A DNA stretch of 64,000 nucleotides from Streptomyces sp. NBC_00224 (GCF_041435195.1 NZ_CP108106.1:8817001-8881000), one strand, 5' to 3'. Numbered from the stretch's first letter, positions 44,414-53,186 are shown. Translations and numbers: made by a program. The notes: generated from the sequence alone by a model not told the origin.

Positions 44414-47109
44414 TGGAAGGCCGCCTTCGGATGGGGGCCGGTCGCCTGGGGGTCGGGTGGCTGCGGCGTTGACGGCGCGGCAGGCCCCGGGCGGTGGTCG
44501 CCGGGTGTGGTGGTGATGGAGGAGGTGATGCGGGCGATGCGGGGAATGACGGCTTTGACGCGGCCGGTGTTCTGCCTTGGGCAGGCCAGCAGGAACTCGC
44601 CTTCGCGGCCCTGATGGCCGACGGGGGACAGGCCGGTGGTGACCAGCCGCAGCAGCGCATCGTCGTTGGGGTCGAGCCCAACGAACTCGAGGCCCCGGCG
44701 GGCCCGCTCGCGATCCGCGGTGCGGGCGAGAGCCCGGTAGGCCATCAGGCCACGGTCGGGGCCCAGTTCGAGGGCGTCGTGGGAGGCGCCGAGCAGGCCG
44801 GCGCCGTGTTTGCGGCCGTCGTGGAGGATCTCGTGCACCAGGGCGGTGCCTTCGGCGGAGGAGGTGAGCCAGTACAGCTCGTCCAGCACCACCGCGGTGA
44901 ACCGATCAGGGTCCGCGAACGCGGTCTGGCGGGCGAGGGCTGCGATCAGGTAGAGCACCGCGCGGCCGATCAGCGCCTCCAGCGGCTGCTGGTGCAGAAC
45001 CTCGGGCTTGTCGAACGCCGCCTTGGGGGGAAGCGTCAGACCGGCCGTAGTGATCACGATCATGTCGGTGGTGCTGGACGCGTCCAGGCGCACCGGCGCC
45101 AACGTCGGATCGAAGACCATCCGCGCCAGCGGGTTGGTGGCGACGACCCGGATCAGCCCGGCGAGCGTGGCGGCCGCGTCCTGCCGCTTACCGGACCCCG
45201 TGGTGGCCATCTGTTCCAGGACGCCCACGACCTGCTGCATGCAGGGGGTGTCGCTGGCGGCGGCCTGCTCGACGGCGTGGTGGAGGACTTCACCGCTGGT
45301 GCTCATGGGACCGATGCCGAGCTGGAGAGTGAGGTAGGACAAGGCGTAGTGGCGGCCCTCGGGCCCGCCGAAGATCCGCAGCGGGTCGATGGACACCTCT
45401 GCTTCGGCGGCGTCGATGATCTGGGCACGGCCGTCGGTGGCGGTGCGCGCGAAGGTAGCCCACTCGCGTACGGGGGTGCGGTCGATGCAGATGGCGCAGC
45501 CACCGCGCGCCCACACCGCCTCCGCGATCAGTTTCTGCAGCACGGACTTGCCCGCGCCCAGGTCCCCGACGATGCCCATCGAGGCGGACGCGTCGACCTT
45601 GGGCGCATCCGCCACATTGATCATGACGGGGCGGGTGGTGCCGCAGTCCAGGTCGATGCCGAGGAACATCCCGTTCGGGTCGCCGACCTCGCTCACAGTG
45701 AGGGCCCCGTTCAAGGCCCAGTCCTCCGAGACCTGGTGCTGGGTGAACTCCCGTACCAGGCCCGGCCGGGCGGTGCCCGGCAGGCCGAGCGTGAACAGGG
45801 CTTCTTGCAGGCCGGCTGGGCGCACGGCCCGGTAGTCGGCACCCCCGAGCAGGGCAGCCAGGGCTCGCGCGCGGGCGTCGCAGACGGCGGCGGTGGGCCC
45901 CCACACGCTCAGCACGGTGACCGACTGCACCTCCACCTCGACCGACGTGCGGGACAGACGCGCATCGAGCTCACCCAGGTCGCGGGCCGCATCCGGCAGG
46001 GAAGCGGGCATGCCGGTCGGGCGGACGTCGTACTGCTCGGCCTGGTCGATCAACTCCGTCTTCTTACGGCGCACCTGCTGACGCGCCTTCTCCGCGGACA
46101 CGAGCGTGAGGTCGACGGTGTAGTCGATAGGGAAGTCGAGGCTCTCCAGCTGGGCGAACAGATCCGCGGCACCCTGGCTGACCGCGGGCGGGCACTCGGC
46201 CAGCGCGAGGTGCGCCTGATAGCCCACCCCCGTCTCGGACTCGACCTGCAGCCACCGCCGCCTCAGCGGCGAACTCGTCTTCAGCCGCCACCAGGACCCA
46301 CGGCCAGAGCGGGTGACCTGGCCGCCCGCGTTCGTGAGCTTGCTGGCGTCGTCGAGCACCGGGTCGATGCCGCCCTCGTGCAGGCGGACCTGGCCAAGGT
46401 CGGCATAACTGGGCGACCGCAGCACGCCATCGCGGATCTGCCCGTTGCACAGATCGCTGCTCTCGGCCTCGGCCAGCAGCGGCTCCGGCAGGCCGCGGTG
46501 CAGGGCGTGCTGGATCATCCACACGACCTCCGCCGGACGGGCCGGACGCAACGCGATCCCACCGGCGAGCGCTGACTCCACCCGGGAGGCCTGCTCGCGA
46601 TACGCCATCACCTCGCGCCGCGCCACCGGCACCGGGCGCAGGCCCAGCTTCGGAGAAATCTCCGCCCACACCGCGCCCAGCTGCGCCGACACCTGCAGCC
46701 GGGCGGCGTCGGTGCGCAGGGGCACGGCCAGCCACAGGGTGCGGCGGTGCATCTCCTCCTGGTCCAGCAGGTCCAGCGTGGCCTCGATGGTCTCCACCCA
46801 CGGATGCGGCCCGGCATCGGGGCCTTGCCCGGAGGGTTCGATGCCCTCGATCATCTTGTGGGCGACCTCCCCCGGGTCCACCTGAGCGCACAGCCCGAAC
46901 AGACGCGGGCTGCCGGACAGCGAGCGGACCAAGTGGGTGACGTGGGCCAGCTGTTCGTCGCGGACCGCGGCGGGAACGTAGGTGCCCTGGACGCTCTCGG
47001 CGTGCTGGCCTTGCGTGTCGGGACCGGGGCGCAGGCGGTAGAGGGCCCAGACGCTGCCCTGTGTCGACCACACCAGGTGCCCGGCGATGTGACGGATCGG
47101 CACCCTCAC
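44410..47109 (-). CDS. VirB4-like type IV secretion ATPase
   Basis: 899 residues. Start GTG 47109 overlaps the previous stop (GTGA) and begins RVPIRHIAGHLVWSTQGSV, the usual opening of actinobacterial VirB4-like proteins; longer frames upstream are chance. Residues ~1-480 are the N-terminal domain; the ATPase domain has GIVGDLGAGKSVLQKLI (Walker A, ~510-525), ICIDRTPVREWATFA, TAVVLDELYWLTSS (Walker B, ~737-750) and GLLGASHDALELG. It powers assembly of the transfer channel. Central gene of the operon. Confidence 0.9.
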   Translation of the reverse strand: MRVPIRHIAGHLVWSTQGSVWALYRLRPGPDTQGQHAESVQGTYVPAAVRDEQLAHVTHLVRSLSGSPRLFGLCAQVDPGEVAHKMIEGIEPSGQGPDAGPHPWVETIEATLDLLDQEEMHRRTLWLAVPLRTDAARLQVSAQLGAVWAEISPKLGLRPVPVARREVMAYREQASRVESALAGGIALRPARPAEVVWMIQHALHRGLPEPLLAEAESSDLCNGQIRDGVLRSPSYADLGQVRLHEGGIDPVLDDASKLTNAGGQVTRSGRGSWWRLKTSSPLRRRWLQVESETGVGYQAHLALAECPPAVSQGAADLFAQLESLDFPIDYTVDLTLVSAEKARQQVRRKKTELIDQAEQYDVRPTGMPASLPDAARDLGELDARLSRTSVEVEVQSVTVLSVWGPTAAVCDARARALAALLGGADYRAVRPAGLQEALFTLGLPGTARPGLVREFTQHQVSEDWALNGALTVSEVGDPNGMFLGIDLDCGTTRPVMINVADAPKVDASASMGIVGDLGAGKSVLQKLIAEAVWARGGCAICIDRTPVREWATFARTATDGRAQIIDAAEAEVSIDPLRIFGGPEGRHYALSYLTLQLGIGPMSTSGEVLHHAVEQAAASDTPCMQQVVGVLEQMATTGSGKRQDAAATLAGLIRVVATNPLARMVFDPTLAPVRLDASSTTDMIVITTAGLTLPPKAAFDKPEVLHQQPLEALIGRAVLYLIAALARQTAFADPDRFTAVVLDELYWLTSSAEGTALVHEILHDGRKHGAGLLGASHDALELGPDRGLMAYRALARTADRERARRGLEFVGLDPNDDALLRLVTTGLSPVGHQGREGEFLLACPRQNTGRVKAVIPRIARITSSITTTPGDHRPGPAAPSTPQPPDPQATGPHPKAAFQ

Positions 47110-47684
47110 CGCACACCCCCGCTCTCGGAGAGTGCGAGCAACTGCTGCACAGCCGACACCGGCCGCACCGGAGCTGGAGAACCCGCAGAAGCGGTCCGGA
47201 CCGGAGAGTGGGGCGAAGACGGAGGTTGTGCGGACCTGCTCCGGCGGGGCGCCCGCGCGGACGGCGGAGCCGCCCCCAGCGACGCGGCCGATGCGACCGG
47301 GGCGCACCCGGCCTCGATGCTGAAGCCGCCGAGCAGCGCTCGTGGCACGCGGTCGCGGGCGGCCCGCCCGCCGATCCGCCCGCCCCGCGGCTGCCAGCCG
47401 AGCAGCATCCATCCCACGGCGGCCTGGAGCGGGGCGCGCCCCCTCATCTTCGGCCGGCGTACGGTCCAGACGGCCAGGACCCAGGCCGCAATCGGCACCG
47501 GCCCCATCCACGACCACCAGCTGATGGTCTTGACCAGGAGCAGGCCGCCGCCGACGGCGACCGTGATCTGCGCCGGGGTGTACGGCCCGAGGGGGATTCG
47601 CCAGTCGGCGACCTTGCCCAGCACCCAGGGGTGGCGGCGTGCCGTGGTGTAGAAGCGACCCACCCGCCCGGCGGTCGCGCTCAC
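47106..47684 (-). CDS. PrgI/SCO6880-like conjugation membrane protein
   Basis: 192 residues. GTG 47684 overlaps the previous stop (GTGA). It has RFYTTARRHPWVLGKVADWRIPLGPYTPAQ and two close hydrophobic segments (ITVAVGGGLLLVKTISWWS, PVPIAAWVLAVWTV), then RGRAPLQAAVGWMLLGWQPRGG. This matches the SCO6880/PrgI-like inner-membrane partner that always precedes VirB4 in these operons. The last ~80 residues are Ala/Pro/Ser-rich. Confidence 0.75.
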   Translation of the reverse strand: MSATAGRVGRFYTTARRHPWVLGKVADWRIPLGPYTPAQITVAVGGGLLLVKTISWWSWMGPVPIAAWVLAVWTVRRPKMRGRAPLQAAVGWMLLGWQPRGGRIGGRAARDRVPRALLGGFSIEAGCAPVASAASLGAAPPSARAPRRSRSAQPPSSPHSPVRTASAGSPAPVRPVSAVQQLLALSESGGVR

Positions 47685-48022
47685 AACGAGCCTCCGTCGC
47701 TCGGCGCATGTGCGCGGGACGCTGTGGGGTCGACCTGTTGGACGAGGCCGGGGAAGGGGGCGCCCTTGGAGGGGTTGTTCACCTCGTCCTCGAACATCTT
47801 CGCCAGGCTGTCGCGCGAGTTGTACAGCCCGAGCGCGATGATCATCAGCAGCAGGGCGCCGATCCCGGCCTTGAGACTGAATTTCTGGATCATGATGACG
47901 ACCACCAGGCAGACCAGGCCGGCCTGCAGGCCCTTGGTCGCCCACTCCTTGAACATGTTGATCCAGCTGTCACCGAGATCGTTGAGCTCTCCCGCGAGCA
48001 TCAGACTGTGCACCGTGTTCAC
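47681..48022 (-). CDS. Small membrane protein (VirB2-like position)
   Basis: 113 residues from ATG 48022 (ATGA overlap). Amphipathic N-terminus (GDSWINMFKEWATKGLQAG), then two hydrophobic stretches (LVCLVVVIMIQKF and AGIGALLLMIIALGLYN), then a polar tail. In this operon type such a protein lies between the VirB8-like and PrgI-like genes and is a pilin-like or channel subunit. No sequence proof of VirB2. Confidence 0.7.
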   Translation of the reverse strand: MNTVHSLMLAGELNDLGDSWINMFKEWATKGLQAGLVCLVVVIMIQKFSLKAGIGALLLMIIALGLYNSRDSLAKMFEDEVNNPSKGAPFPGLVQQVDPTASRAHAPSDGGSL

Positions 48023-48957
48023 CGGGCACCCCCGTCCTGGGCGGTCCCGGAGTCCAATGCCGTGATCTCCCAGCGGCCAGAGCGGGCCTTGAGGGCCAGT
48101 TCGTACGCCAGCGGCCAGCGGCCGACGCGGTCGCGGGCCTCCACCGCCGCCAGGACCCGGACCGTGGTGCCGTCCGCCGGAACACGCTCAGCTGCCGCTA
48201 CCGTCTCGGCGGCGGATATCCGCTGCACCGTTGCCCCTTGGAACGGGGCAGGGGAGACAGCGCTCAACTTCACGCCCGGTGCGAGGTAACGCTCGACCTC
48301 GCCGGCCCCGGTGAGGTAGGCGCCGAGGAACTGCCCGATGGCGGAAGTCAGATCACCGGCCGGGACTGACACGCCGTACGGCGACTTCGCCATCGCGGCC
48401 CGGCCCGGTCCGGCCACCACACCCGGCGCACCGGTCACGGCGAACGAGGAGCCTGAGGCATCGGCGGCAACCGGGACCGCGTAGTAGCGCACCGTGCCGT
48501 CGGCGTACTGCGCGGCCACCGTCACCGACCACATGCCCCTGGCGCGCTGCGCACTGCGCAGCGCGGTCACCGACGCGGGCGCCGACTGCGCACCCGCCGA
48601 CTCGGGCAAGTCGACGCCGGGCGCCATGGACTGCGCAAGCCGCGCCTGTGCACTCGACGGATCACTCGTCGTGCTGCGCAGCCACGCGCCGACGAACAGC
48701 TGCGCAAAGCCCGCTGGGGCCGCGTAAGCGGCGGTCGTCGTGCTGCGCGACGGCGCGGGGCTCGCCGGGGTGGCCGTCTTCACCGTGGGTGCGCTGGAGG
48801 CGACGGCGACCGCCAGGGCGACGGGACCGGAGGCTATAACGCCCCACAGGGCGAGGCGCGAGAGGCGGACACGCCGCCGCATCGCCTCCAGCCGCGCGCC
48901 CCCCGCCATCGGAGCAGCAGCCGCGCTCAGCGGGGCCTGCTGCATGCCAGAGGACAT
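48019..48957 (-). CDS. TcpC/VirB8-like conjugative transfer protein
   Basis: 312 residues from ATG 48957, with GGGAG 8 nt upstream. A basic stretch and one transmembrane helix (RLALWGVIASGPVALAVAVA), a Ser/Thr/Pro linker, then two NTF2-like lobes: FAQLFVGAWLRSTTS ... RGMWSVTVAAQYADGTVRYYAVPV and SAIGQFLGAYLTGAGEVERYLAPG ... VRVLAAVEARDRVGRWPLAYELAL. This bilobed VirB8-like plan is that of TcpC of Gram-positive plasmids. First gene of the operon; its promoter must lie in the repeat region upstream. Confidence 0.82.
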   Translation of the reverse strand: MSSGMQQAPLSAAAAPMAGGARLEAMRRRVRLSRLALWGVIASGPVALAVAVASSAPTVKTATPASPAPSRSTTTAAYAAPAGFAQLFVGAWLRSTTSDPSSAQARLAQSMAPGVDLPESAGAQSAPASVTALRSAQRARGMWSVTVAAQYADGTVRYYAVPVAADASGSSFAVTGAPGVVAGPGRAAMAKSPYGVSVPAGDLTSAIGQFLGAYLTGAGEVERYLAPGVKLSAVSPAPFQGATVQRISAAETVAAAERVPADGTTVRVLAAVEARDRVGRWPLAYELALKARSGRWEITALDSGTAQDGGAR

Positions 48958-49010
48958 GTTCGAACTCCCAGGTCAGAATGGGTGATTACTGACCTCGAGA
49001 AAACCTGCCG

Positions 49011-49321
49011 ACCCCCACCACACCACCCACCACCAGACCCCCACCACAGTCACGAACAGGACACAAAAGCCGTGGTGGGGCTCATGGGGGCCCACCCATG
49101 CCCCCACCACGCCGCGCGGGCTTCGTCCGGCGGGGGCAACAAGTGCTGTGGCGGCAGTGATGCGAGAAGAGAGCCGTGCGCAGTTGCTGGGCGGACCGTG
49201 GCTCCGACTGCGCATTCGGTCACACGTGCCAAGCGCCGTCGCCGTTGCGCAGTCCGGATGGGGCCGAGCCTCACAGGGGCGTGGTGGGGGTCATGGTGGG
49301 GCGCACCATGACCCCCACCAC
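49011..49321. repeat. Cluster of ACCCCCACCAC repeats in both orientations
   Basis: The 11-mer ACCCCCACCAC occurs at 49011-49021, 49037-49047 and 49311-49321, and with one change at 49100-49110. Its reverse complement core GTGGTGGGG lies at 49072-49080 and 49281-49290. Two palindromes result: an imperfect one at 49072-49110 and a perfect one at 49281-49321. The cluster begins 54 bp upstream of the first conjugation gene. Arrays like this are typical of transfer origins, replication iterons or operators of a transfer repressor. Confidence 0.75.
49281..49321. promoter_or_regulatory. Perfect 18-bp palindrome in the repeat cluster
   Basis: Arms 49281-49298 and 49304-49321 are exact reverse complements with a 5-nt loop. 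The arm begins GTGGTGGGGGTCATGG. Candidate protein-binding site, nicking region or terminator. A similar, imperfect palindrome at 49072-49110 shares the core, so a sequence-specific binding role is more likely than simple termination. Confidence 0.6.
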
Positions 49322-49384
49322 GGCAGATGGTCGGCTCTGGCCGGTCTGCGTTGCGCCGTCGCTGCCGCGTCCTGGCTGCGCAGA

Positions 49385-49715
49385 CCTCCACAGGCTCAGG
49401 AGTACCACGGTAGACAGCACCGACCGCGCCCACCTGATCGACTGGTCATGGGCAGCGGTCGGGCCGCCGTGGGTGGATGGCGCGCTGTGGGCCATGCGGC
49501 TCATCTCCGACGGCGGCCACAGCCCCGAACAAGCTCGCCACCAGGCCCAGCGCATCCCGGCGTTCGCCGCCGCCTCACCCCAGGCCGCGCATCTCCTGGC
49601 CGACGCCGAAGCCCGCCGCTGGCAGGATCTCAACGACGACGGCGTGCCCGGTGTCGAGTCGGTCACCGAAGGCTCCCGGCTCTGGGCTGACTTCTGGGCT
49701 TCGGCGCAGGGGTGA
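49385..49715 (+). pseudogene. Aminoglycoside-phosphotransferase-like kinase, C-terminal fragment
   Basis: The frame reads ADLHRLRSTTVDSTDRAHLIDWSWAAVG and PPWVDGALWAMRLISDGGHSP, then an A/E-rich helical tail to TGA at 49713-49715. In APH-type kinases the order is H-G-D-L-H-x-x-N ... LIDW-x-x-A-x-x-G-x-P-x-x-D-x-A. The metal-binding DW motif is kept, but the catalytic loop is degenerate and the whole N-lobe is missing. No start codon with a ribosome binding site. Remnant next to the repeat cluster. Confidence 0.55.
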
Positions 49716-49829
49716 AGGCGCCGGCCGGATTCCGCAGGAGCGTCGCTCGGGAGGCATGGATGTTCGAGGACTGGTCGAACTCCTGGGCCGTGTATCGGAA
49801 GTGAATCTTGCACGTAGGGTGTCGGCATG

Positions 49830-51321
49830 GTGCGTCCTGAAAGCTCCATCAGACCTGCGGGTGCGAGTCCCGCCCGGGTAGGCACCGGAGCGCCCGGTAG
49901 CAGGCCCCAGCTCGTCGGAGAGATCCGGCGGGCCGAGCGGGGTGTCAAGAGCCTCTTCGGAGGGAGCAAGAACACGGGCCGCAGCGTCAAGCGAATCCTG
50001 CAGCCTCGTCACACTCACGATGGAGAAGCCGAGCCGCTCATGTCACGGCGAAGGCCATGTCCGGCGGGCCCTGTTCCGGGGTCAGCCCGTCGGGTTCTCC
50101 CGGGGTAAGGGGAGTGGCACGTGTTCATGGCCTGGTGGGGAACAGGAGAGACCCGTCTGTGCGCGCCCGTCGTCAGGGCAGAGACCGGAGATATAAGCCG
50201 ATGGTGAAGTTCTCCGGAGTGCAGCGGGAGTCCGAGGGGGTCGTAGTACCGCCGATCGGCGTGCAACATAACGCGCCGGGAGGGAAGGGCCCTCACTTTG
50301 ATCGCGCTGGCGAAGAGGGTAAGCGCAAGGGCATGACCGGGACCGCCCGGTCCAACCACCCCGACGACGGGCACCCGCAGTGTGCACGAGGACCCGTCCG
50401 AGACAACGTGCGAGAACTTCAACGCAAGCTATGGGCTGCTGCAAAGCAGTCTCCGGGCAGACGCTTCCATGCCTTGTTCGACCGTATCCACCGGGGTGAC
50501 GTCCTGTGGCGGGCATGGGTGCGTGTGCGTGAGAACCGTGGGGCCGCCGGGGTGGATCGGGTAACCCTGGAGGAAGTGGAGCGATACGGAGTACACCGGT
50601 TCCTCGACGAACTCCGTGACGCCCTGCAAAACGGCTCCTATCGCCCCGCGCCGGCCAGGCGCGTGGAGATCCCCAAACCCGATGGAGGCAGGCGCCCCCA
50701 AGGCGGCGCTGGAGACGGCCCGCGAGATCTTAAGCGGTCTCGGACTGCAACTGCATCCGGACAAGACCCAGGTGATCGATCTCAGGGAGGGCCGGGAAGG
50801 TTTCGACTTCCTCGGATGTCATTTTCGCGCCCGCATGTCGGGAAAGCTGTGGGAGCAGAAGCGTGTTCGGCGCTACTACCTGCACCGATGGCCGTCCCAG
50901 CGGGCGATGAAACGCATCCGGGAGAAGGTCCGGGACCGAACCGGCCGCAACCGATGCGGGACGGACATCCGTGACGTGATCGCGGACATCAACCCCGTCC
51001 TGCGCGGCTGGGGCGGCTACTTCCGGACCGGCAACGCAGCCACCAAGTTCCGCCAGGTTGACGCCTACGTGGAGAAGCGGCTTCTCGGCCTGATGGTCAA
51101 GAAGAGAGGTCGCAACCTCCGCGCCGGACAGATCAGGCAATGGACTGGGGACTGGTTCCGCGGGCATGGGCTGTACCGCCTTCGCGGCACGGTCCGATAC
51201 CCGAAGACCGCGTAACACAACCAAGAAGATCATCGGTAAGCCGTGTGCGGGAAAACCGCACGCACGGATTGAAAGGGGACGGAGGAAACGGGCCCGCAAG
51301 GAGCACCGCGCCTCCAACTAC
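49830..51321 (+). mobile_element. Group II intron, internally deleted
   Basis: The 5' end GTGCG at 49830 fits the group II consensus GUGYG and is followed by domain I-like structure (CTGAAAGCTCCATCAGACC). Domain V is at 51239-51270: AGC, then a CCGTG/CACGG stem with a 2-nt bulge and a GAAA loop. Domain VI follows (51271-51321), ending in CTCCAACTAC. Between lies an intron-encoded protein with a large internal deletion. The intron sits just 2 nt upstream of the start codon of the gene at 51324. It could splice only if a maturase is supplied in trans. Confidence 0.82.
50201..51215 (+). pseudogene. Group II intron reverse transcriptase/maturase, deleted
   Basis: The 5' part (50201 to ~50695) reads RPVRDNVRELQRKLW, WRAWVRVRENRGAAGVDRVTLEEVE and FLDELRDALQNGSYRP then RRVEIPKPDGG, the RT0-RT2 region. 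After a junction near 50700 another frame gives AALETAREILSGLGLQLHPDKT, EGFDFLGCHF, then VLRGWGGYFRTGNAATKF and the YPKTA end: RT7, domain X and the GIIM maturase tail. The palm motif with YADD and most of RT3-RT6 are gone, plus a frame change. No reverse transcriptase activity is possible. Confidence 0.85.
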
Positions 51322-51323
51322 CA

Positions 51324-51755
51324 ATGTCGCTGAGCCACATAGCCCTCTCGTCCGGACGCTCAATCGAGCTCACCGAGCTGGGCATGTCCTCGACGTACGG
51401 AGGGTTGCTGGAGGGCTACCCGTGCAAGCCCATCAATGACATGAAGGTCAGAGGCCTCCAGTGGCAGGCTGAGCGGGCGTTTCCCTCCACACCGGTCCAT
51501 CTGGTTGCCCCCTCCCGCGAGTACCCGGACGAGACCGCCAGGGCCTTCGGCCCCGTTGAGGTACTGCCTTCCGTGGCCTGCATCGGGGCCTTCCGCTCGA
51601 CAGCGGTCGCCCCTGAACTCGACCCGGTGCTGCACCGTTCCGCTCTCACCATGGTCTGGTTCCAGTCCAGCTTGGAGGTTCCGTCGGGCGAGGACGCCGA
51701 CCTTGTGCTGCGCAGCATTCGCTGGGAGGAGCTGGCGCAGGACTACGAGCTCTAG
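51324..51755 (+). CDS. Conserved hypothetical protein next to the intron
   Basis: 143 residues from ATG 51324, only 2 nt past the intron end. Runs: RSIELTELGMSSTYGGLLEGYPCK, NDMKVRGLQWQAERAFPSTPVHLV, SREYPDETARAFGPVEVLPSVACIGAF and ALTMVWFQSSLEVPSGEDAD with RSIRWEELAQDYEL at the end. It is an intact, conserved-looking Streptomyces protein with no known function. The intron separates the coding part from its own 5' leader and ribosome binding site, so translation may now need splicing or a site inside the intron. Confidence 0.72.
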   Translation: MSLSHIALSSGRSIELTELGMSSTYGGLLEGYPCKPINDMKVRGLQWQAERAFPSTPVHLVAPSREYPDETARAFGPVEVLPSVACIGAFRSTAVAPELDPVLHRSALTMVWFQSSLEVPSGEDADLVLRSIRWEELAQDYEL

Positions 51756-51879
51756 CGACGGGTGCCAATCCATGGTCAGCCGCTGGCCAGGCTCGCGGTC
51801 ATGGCCTGAACGTGGTCTGTCCCGAGCAGTCGCCTGCCAATATGGTGACGGGCCTTGTAGGTCGGCATGGGGAGTTGCT

Positions 51880-52008
51880 GTGGGCGATCACGAGAAGCCG
51901 GACGACGGTCAGGGCGACAAGCTGCCGGGGCAGCCGTGGACCCCGCCGCAAGAGCCGCCCACCACGGATGGTGGTGCCCCGGGTGGCGGCGGGAAACACG
52001 GCAAGTGA
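51880..52008 (+). CDS. 42-residue peptide, candidate RiPP precursor
   Basis: GTG 51880 has GGGGAG 7 nt upstream. The peptide is rich in Gly, Pro, Asp and Lys: an acidic leader with GDHEKPDDGQGDKLPG, then WTPPQEPP, TTDGGAPGGGG and KHGK at the end. It has no signal peptide. Asp-Gly pairs at residues 9-10 and 30-31 are the classic sites of aspartimide formation. Its stop overlaps the start of the isoaspartate-methyltransferase homologue by 4 nt (GTGA), so the two are co-translated. The pair fits the minimal precursor plus PIMT arrangement of imiditide-like RiPPs. Confidence 0.68.
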   Translation: MGDHEKPDDGQGDKLPGQPWTPPQEPPTTDGGAPGGGGKHGK

Positions 52009-53186
52009 GCTGGCGGGAGCTGGTTGCACGCCTCGCCGGGGATGGTGCGCTGTCGCCAGGATGGCGACCGGTGTTCGAGGAACTGCCGCGGGAGGGGTTC
52101 CTGCCCGATGTGGTGTGGCAGCACCACGTGGCCACGGGCACGGTCACGGCGGTCGACCGGAGCGTGGAGCCGGCACGGTGGACTGCTGCGGCCGACTCCG
52201 CTGACCCGCTGGTGACGCAGTGGGACGACGGCACACACCAGGGGCTGGAGCAGGGGAGGACGGCGTCGTCATCGGCGTCCGCCCCCTCCGTCGTCGCCGC
52301 GATGCTGAAGGATCTCGATGTGCGGCCCGGCCAGCGAGTCCTGGAGGTCGGTACCGGCACGGGCTGGAATGCCGCACTCCTGGCGCAACGGCTCGGCGCC
52401 GGGGCGGTGACCACGATTGAGGTGGACCCGGCTCTCGCCGACATGGCCCGCATGTCGTTGGAGCGGCATGGTCTGGGTGGGGTGAGCGTGGTGCGCGGGG
52501 ACGGCTTTGCCGGATACCGGCCCGGGGCACCGTATGACCGGATCGTCGCCACCTGCGGTGTACGGACCGTCCCGGCCGCCTGGCTGGAGCAGTGCCGGCC
52601 GGGCGGGCGGATCGTGGTGCCCTGGGGCACCCCCTTCACCCGCCTGGAGGCCACCGCCCAGCTAACCCTCTCCCAGGACGGCCAGAGCGCGAGCGGGCTG
52701 TTCACCGGCCTGGTGCAGTTCATGAGCCTGCGAGCCCAGCGCCAGACCGAACCCGCCTACGGGGACTATGTCACCGCCGAATCCCGGGAGAAGGCAGAAC
52801 AGAGCACCACCACGCTCACGCTGAACGAGAGCTTCGGAGCAGAGTGGGACATCGGCCGGTTCGTCCTCGGCCTCCTCATCCCCTCCTGCACGGTCCTCTT
52901 CGACTCACCGCAAGACGGCCGCCGTCCGGTATGGCTGTGCGGACTCGGCGCGGACCGGTCGTGGGCCTGTGTCCTCTTCCGCGACGACGGCGACGAAGCA
53001 CCGTCCACGGTCTACCAGTACGGCGACCGCCGGCTGTGGGATGAGGCCGAGCGCGCTCATGCCTGGTGGCGCGACCACGGCGAGCCGGGCCTCGGCCAGC
53101 TCGGCCTGACCGTTGACTGCCACGGCCAGCACACGTGGCTGCGAGCCCCGAGTGAGCCTCTGCCCGCCTTCGCTGGCCGTCCCTGA
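52005..53186 (+). CDS. Protein-L-isoaspartate O-methyltransferase homologue (RiPP type)
   Basis: 393 residues from GTG 52005. Residues ~1-90 are WRELVARLAGDGALSPGW and FEELPREGFLPDVVW, the N-terminus of peptide-linked PIMT homologues. SAM-binding core: DVRPGQRVLEVGTGTGWNAALL (~105-126), GAVTTIEVDPALADMA, GDGFAGYRPGAPYDRIVATCG, LEQCRPGGRIVVPWGT. The ~170-residue C-terminal extension (to LWDEAERAHAWWRDHGEPG) is absent from housekeeping PIMT (~210 aa) but typical of the RiPP-associated enzymes that esterify Asp. A paralogous tail opens the window at 3-140. Confidence 0.85.
   Translation: MSWRELVARLAGDGALSPGWRPVFEELPREGFLPDVVWQHHVATGTVTAVDRSVEPARWTAAADSADPLVTQWDDGTHQGLEQGRTASSSASAPSVVAAMLKDLDVRPGQRVLEVGTGTGWNAALLAQRLGAGAVTTIEVDPALADMARMSLERHGLGGVSVVRGDGFAGYRPGAPYDRIVATCGVRTVPAAWLEQCRPGGRIVVPWGTPFTRLEATAQLTLSQDGQSASGLFTGLVQFMSLRAQRQTEPAYGDYVTAESREKAEQSTTTLTLNESFGAEWDIGRFVLGLLIPSCTVLFDSPQDGRRPVWLCGLGADRSWACVLFRDDGDEAPSTVYQYGDRRLWDEAERAHAWWRDHGEPGLGQLGLTVDCHGQHTWLRAPSEPLPAFAGRP

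Noticed and set aside
47110..47709. Longer start for the VirB4-like protein
   Set aside because: The extension lies in another frame of the PrgI-like gene; GTG 47109 with a 4-nt overlap fits the rest of the operon.
48494..48727. Frequent TGCGCA hexamers in and upstream of the TcpC-like gene
   Set aside because: Many lie inside coding sequence and can be explained by codon and GC bias; no consistent spacing.
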